16,883 nt of DNA from an uncultured Bacteroidota bacterium (GTDB lineage Bacteria; Bacteroidota; Bacteroidia; Bacteroidales; SZUA-534). Positions 15,146-16,883 of the stretch are shown piece by piece (position 1 is the stretch's first letter; each line of letters starts with the position of its first letter). Where the stretch lies: positions 1 to 16,883 of the forward strand of contig CALABN010000264.1 of the NCBI GenBank assembly GCA_937885735.1, read 5' to 3'. Under the pieces are notes generated by a model. The model saw only the letters and a program-made list of their open reading frames with translations, did no database searches and had not been told where the DNA came from. Made by a program: the position numbers and the translations under genes.

Positions 15146-16018
15146 ATGAGCAAAATCTCTACGCGATTCTATAACGACCAGGAAGTGCGTGCCATTTGGA
15201 ACGATGAAAAATCCGAGTGGTTCTTCTCTGTGCTCGACGTAGTGGGAGTGCTTAATAATCAGACCGATTACGAAAAAAACAGGAACTATTGGAAGTATCT
15301 GAAGGCTAAATTGAAGAAGGAAGGAAGTCAGTTGGTTAGTGTCACTACCCAACTGAAACTTTTGGCTTCCGATGGGAAACGATATAATACAGATGTTATT
15401 GATTTTAATGGAGTTGTAGAACTTGCAAAGTCTTTCCCAAACAACAAGGCAAATCAGTTCCTAGATTGGTTTACATACAGCGACGACACCATCGACGGCA
15501 AAAGTCGCAAGAAGGCCTACACGCTATTCGAGAGCGAGTTTATTGACAATATCGAGGTGGGCACAGTAAAAGGCTTGCAACAGATTCATTCATACCTGTT
15601 TGGTGGCTTGTACGATTTTGCAGGCAAAATTCGAACAAAGACAATTTCCAAAGGCGGATTTACATTCTGTCTTGCCCAATATCTTGAACAAACGCTAATG
15701 GACATCGAGCGTATGCCCGAAAACACTTTCGAGCAGATTGCCGACAAATATGTCGAGATGAACGTGGCTCATCCATTTATGGAGGGAAACGGCCGTAGCA
15801 CACGCATTTGGCTCGATTTGATTCTGAAAAAGAACCTGAAAAAATGCATCGATTGGAGCAGGATAGGCAAGTACGATTATCTGCACGCAATGGAAATCAG
15901 TCCTGCAAATAGCGCGCCAATAAAGTCGTTGCTGAAGACTGCCCTGACCGAAAAAATCGATGACCGCGAAATATTTTTGAAAGGCATTGATTATTCATAT
16001 TATTACGAAGAAATTTGA
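15146..16018 (+). CDS. Fic-domain protein AMP-transferase with N-terminal Bro-N-like domain and C-terminal inhibitory motif
   Basis: The protein has 290 residues from the ATG at 15146; a TTG 6 bases earlier is a less likely start. Residues 1 to about 105 resemble a Bro-N domain, found in phage antirepressors and BRO proteins ([12 protein letters not shown] near 25-36). The rest is a Fic domain with the complete motif [12 protein letters not shown] (209-220), including catalytic His209 and the phosphate-binding Asn/Gly/Arg. Near the C terminus SYYYEE (284-289) fits the class III inhibitory motif (S/T)xxxE(G/N) except for its last residue. The catalytic His to Glu288 distance is 79 residues, the same as I recall for Neisseria meningitidis Fic (His107, Glu186). 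It should transfer AMP (or another nucleotide moiety) to a protein target and be autoinhibited. It lies 10 bases after parC, and Fic toxins are known to modify GyrB/ParE. G+C is low in part (43 of 120 at 15361-15480), hinting at acquisition. Confidence 0.9.
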   Translation: MSKISTRFYNDQEVRAIWNDEKSEWFFSVLDVVGVLNNQTDYEKNRNYWKYLKAKLKKEGSQLVSVTTQLKLLASDGKRYNTDVIDFNGVVELAKSFPNNKANQFLDWFTYSDDTIDGKSRKKAYTLFESEFIDNIEVGTVKGLQQIHSYLFGGLYDFAGKIRTKTISKGGFTFCLAQYLEQTLMDIERMPENTFEQIADKYVEMNVAHPFMEGNGRSTRIWLDLILKKNLKKCIDWSRIGKYDYLHAMEISPANSAPIKSLLKTALTEKIDDREIFLKGIDYSYYYEEI

Positions 16019-16061
16019 CGCATTGAAATCGCCAAGTCGCGATACATAAATTATACAAGAA

Positions 16062-16571
16062 ATGCTGATTTATCTGATTGGTTATATGGGCGCTGGCAAA
16101 ACCACTTACGGCAAGCGCCTGGCACACGACATCAACTACAAGTTCATCGACCTTGACCAAAAAATCGAAGCCGATTTCGGAAAAACCATTTCCGAGATTT
16201 TCGCCGAGAAAGGCGAATCGGAGTTCCGCAAGATTGAGCGCGATGCAATGATGCAGACGTTCGGCCTCGAAAACACAATAGTGGCCACAGGCGGAGGCAC
16301 ACCGTGCTTCTTCGACAATATGGAGCAACTCAACGCACACGGCGCCACATTGTACATCGAATTGTCGCCCAAAAGCCTGGTGTGGAATCTTCTCAACTCA
16401 CATAAAGACAGGCCATTGTTGCACAATAAGACCTATGAGGAACTTGTCGCATACGTCGAGTCGACATTGCAGAAGCGCCTGCCATTCTACACGCAGGCCA
16501 AGTATGTGGTTGACGGCATCGGCATCACTTCGCAGAAAATGATTGACGCGCTCAAAGACTGCAAGTTATGA
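16062..16571 (+). CDS. aroK: Shikimate kinase
   Basis: This 169-residue cytoplasmic enzyme phosphorylates shikimate to shikimate-3-phosphate with ATP, step five of the route to chorismate and aromatic amino acids. Seen: Walker A GYMGAGKT (7-14), shikimate-binding IDLD with Asp30 and Asp32, FRKIER with Arg56, the glycine loop GGG (77-79), and the lid motif KDRPLL with Arg117. The length is standard. It begins 43 bases after fic, a short gap in which I see nothing special. It ends in an ATGA overlap with ispD, pointing to translational coupling. Whether aroK belongs to the parE operon or has its own weak promoter in the 43-base gap is not clear. Confidence 0.96.
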   Translation: MLIYLIGYMGAGKTTYGKRLAHDINYKFIDLDQKIEADFGKTISEIFAEKGESEFRKIERDAMMQTFGLENTIVATGGGTPCFFDNMEQLNAHGATLYIELSPKSLVWNLLNSHKDRPLLHNKTYEELVAYVESTLQKRLPFYTQAKYVVDGIGITSQKMIDALKDCKL

Positions 16572-16883
16572 ATCGTAGTGTGATAATAGTAGCAGGCGGT
16601 TCGGGAAGCCGTATGGGAACCAATGTTCCAAAGCAGTTTTTGCTTTTGGGCGGACGCCCGATACTGATGCGCACAATTGAGGCATTCTACAATTTCGACA
16701 GCGCTATGAACATTGTCGTTGTGTTGCCTGCCGACCAGCACGATTATTGGCAGGATTTGTGCCGACAGTATTCGTTTACAAAAATTCCGTACCAACTTGC
16801 CGAGGGCGGTGCAACGCGCTTTCATTCAACATTGAACGGCTTGTCGAAAGTTCCTGCCGACGGTGTTGTGGCGGTACACGACG
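16568..16883 (+). CDS. ispD: 2-C-methyl-D-erythritol 4-phosphate cytidylyltransferase, N-terminal part (cut by window end)
   Basis: The frame is open from an ATG at 16568 to the end of the window (105 codons seen, usual length about 220-240). IspD makes CDP-methylerythritol from MEP and CTP in the non-mevalonate isoprenoid pathway. Seen: the nucleotidyltransferase start VAGGSGSRMG followed by PKQF (CTP and metal binding), the EGGATRFHSTLNGL segment matching the family's GGxxRxxSVxxGL, and VAVHD at the very end, matching the VxVHDxxRP motif. Its start codon overlaps the aroK stop (ATGA), so the two are probably translated together. Only the C-terminal half, including the dimerisation arm, is missing. 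Confidence 0.93.
   Translation, partial: MNRSVIIVAGGSGSRMGTNVPKQFLLLGGRPILMRTIEAFYNFDSAMNIVVVLPADQHDYWQDLCRQYSFTKIPYQLAEGGATRFHSTLNGLSKVPADGVVAVHD

Noticed and set aside
1..16883. CRISPR array, rRNA, tRNA genes or insertion sequences
   Set aside because: Scanning by eye I found no regularly spaced repeats, no tRNA cloverleaf and no transposase-like protein in the window.

Overview
The window looks like a Bacteroidales (Bacteroidota) chromosome. Three things point there. A secreted enzyme carries a C-terminal type IX secretion (Por) sorting domain. The starts lack Shine-Dalgarno sequences and are often preceded by A/T-rich stretches. A perfect TAnnTTTG -7 box lies in front of parE. The ParE/ParC pair and the FadL-like porin are also of the Bacteroidota type. 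I cannot name a genus.

Layout. (1) Bases 1-4048, plus strand: the C-terminal part of a type III restriction-modification methyltransferase (mod) and a complete restriction subunit (res), 4 bases apart. (2) Bases 4049-4406: a convergent gap with hairpins, short repeats and no gene. (3) Bases 4407-10235, minus strand, three separately terminated units: a stand-alone TrpB2-type tryptophan synthase beta chain behind a Trp attenuator; a secreted CE15-like esterase with Ig-like, CBM9-like and sorting domains; and a FadL/OmpP1-family outer membrane protein. (4) Bases 10467-16883, plus strand: a compact run parE - parC - fic - aroK - ispD (ispD cut by the window end) with gaps of 28, 10 and 43 bases and a 4-base overlap, so probably one operon.

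Two points stand out. First, a previously unlisted 20-codon leader peptide with three consecutive Trp codons (minus strand, 5955-5893) precedes a strong intrinsic terminator. Nine bases inside the leader are exactly complementary to the loop and 3' arm of that terminator. The geometry is that of ribosome-mediated attenuation, here controlling a lone trpB. Second, a Fic-domain AMP-transferase, with an N-terminal Bro-N-like domain and a C-terminal self-inhibitory motif, directly follows parE-parC. Known Fic toxins AMPylate GyrB and ParE, and the ParE encoded here has Phe where those targets have the modified Tyr. The two observations suggest a Fic/topoisomerase relationship that can be tested.

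How the genes fit together: mod/res is a defence module of lower GC content. trpB, aroK and ispD are amino-acid, aromatic and isoprenoid biosynthesis. The esterase and the porin are envelope or extracellular functions fitting a plant-fibre-degrading gut or rumen lifestyle (inference). parE/parC is the chromosome-decatenating topoisomerase IV.
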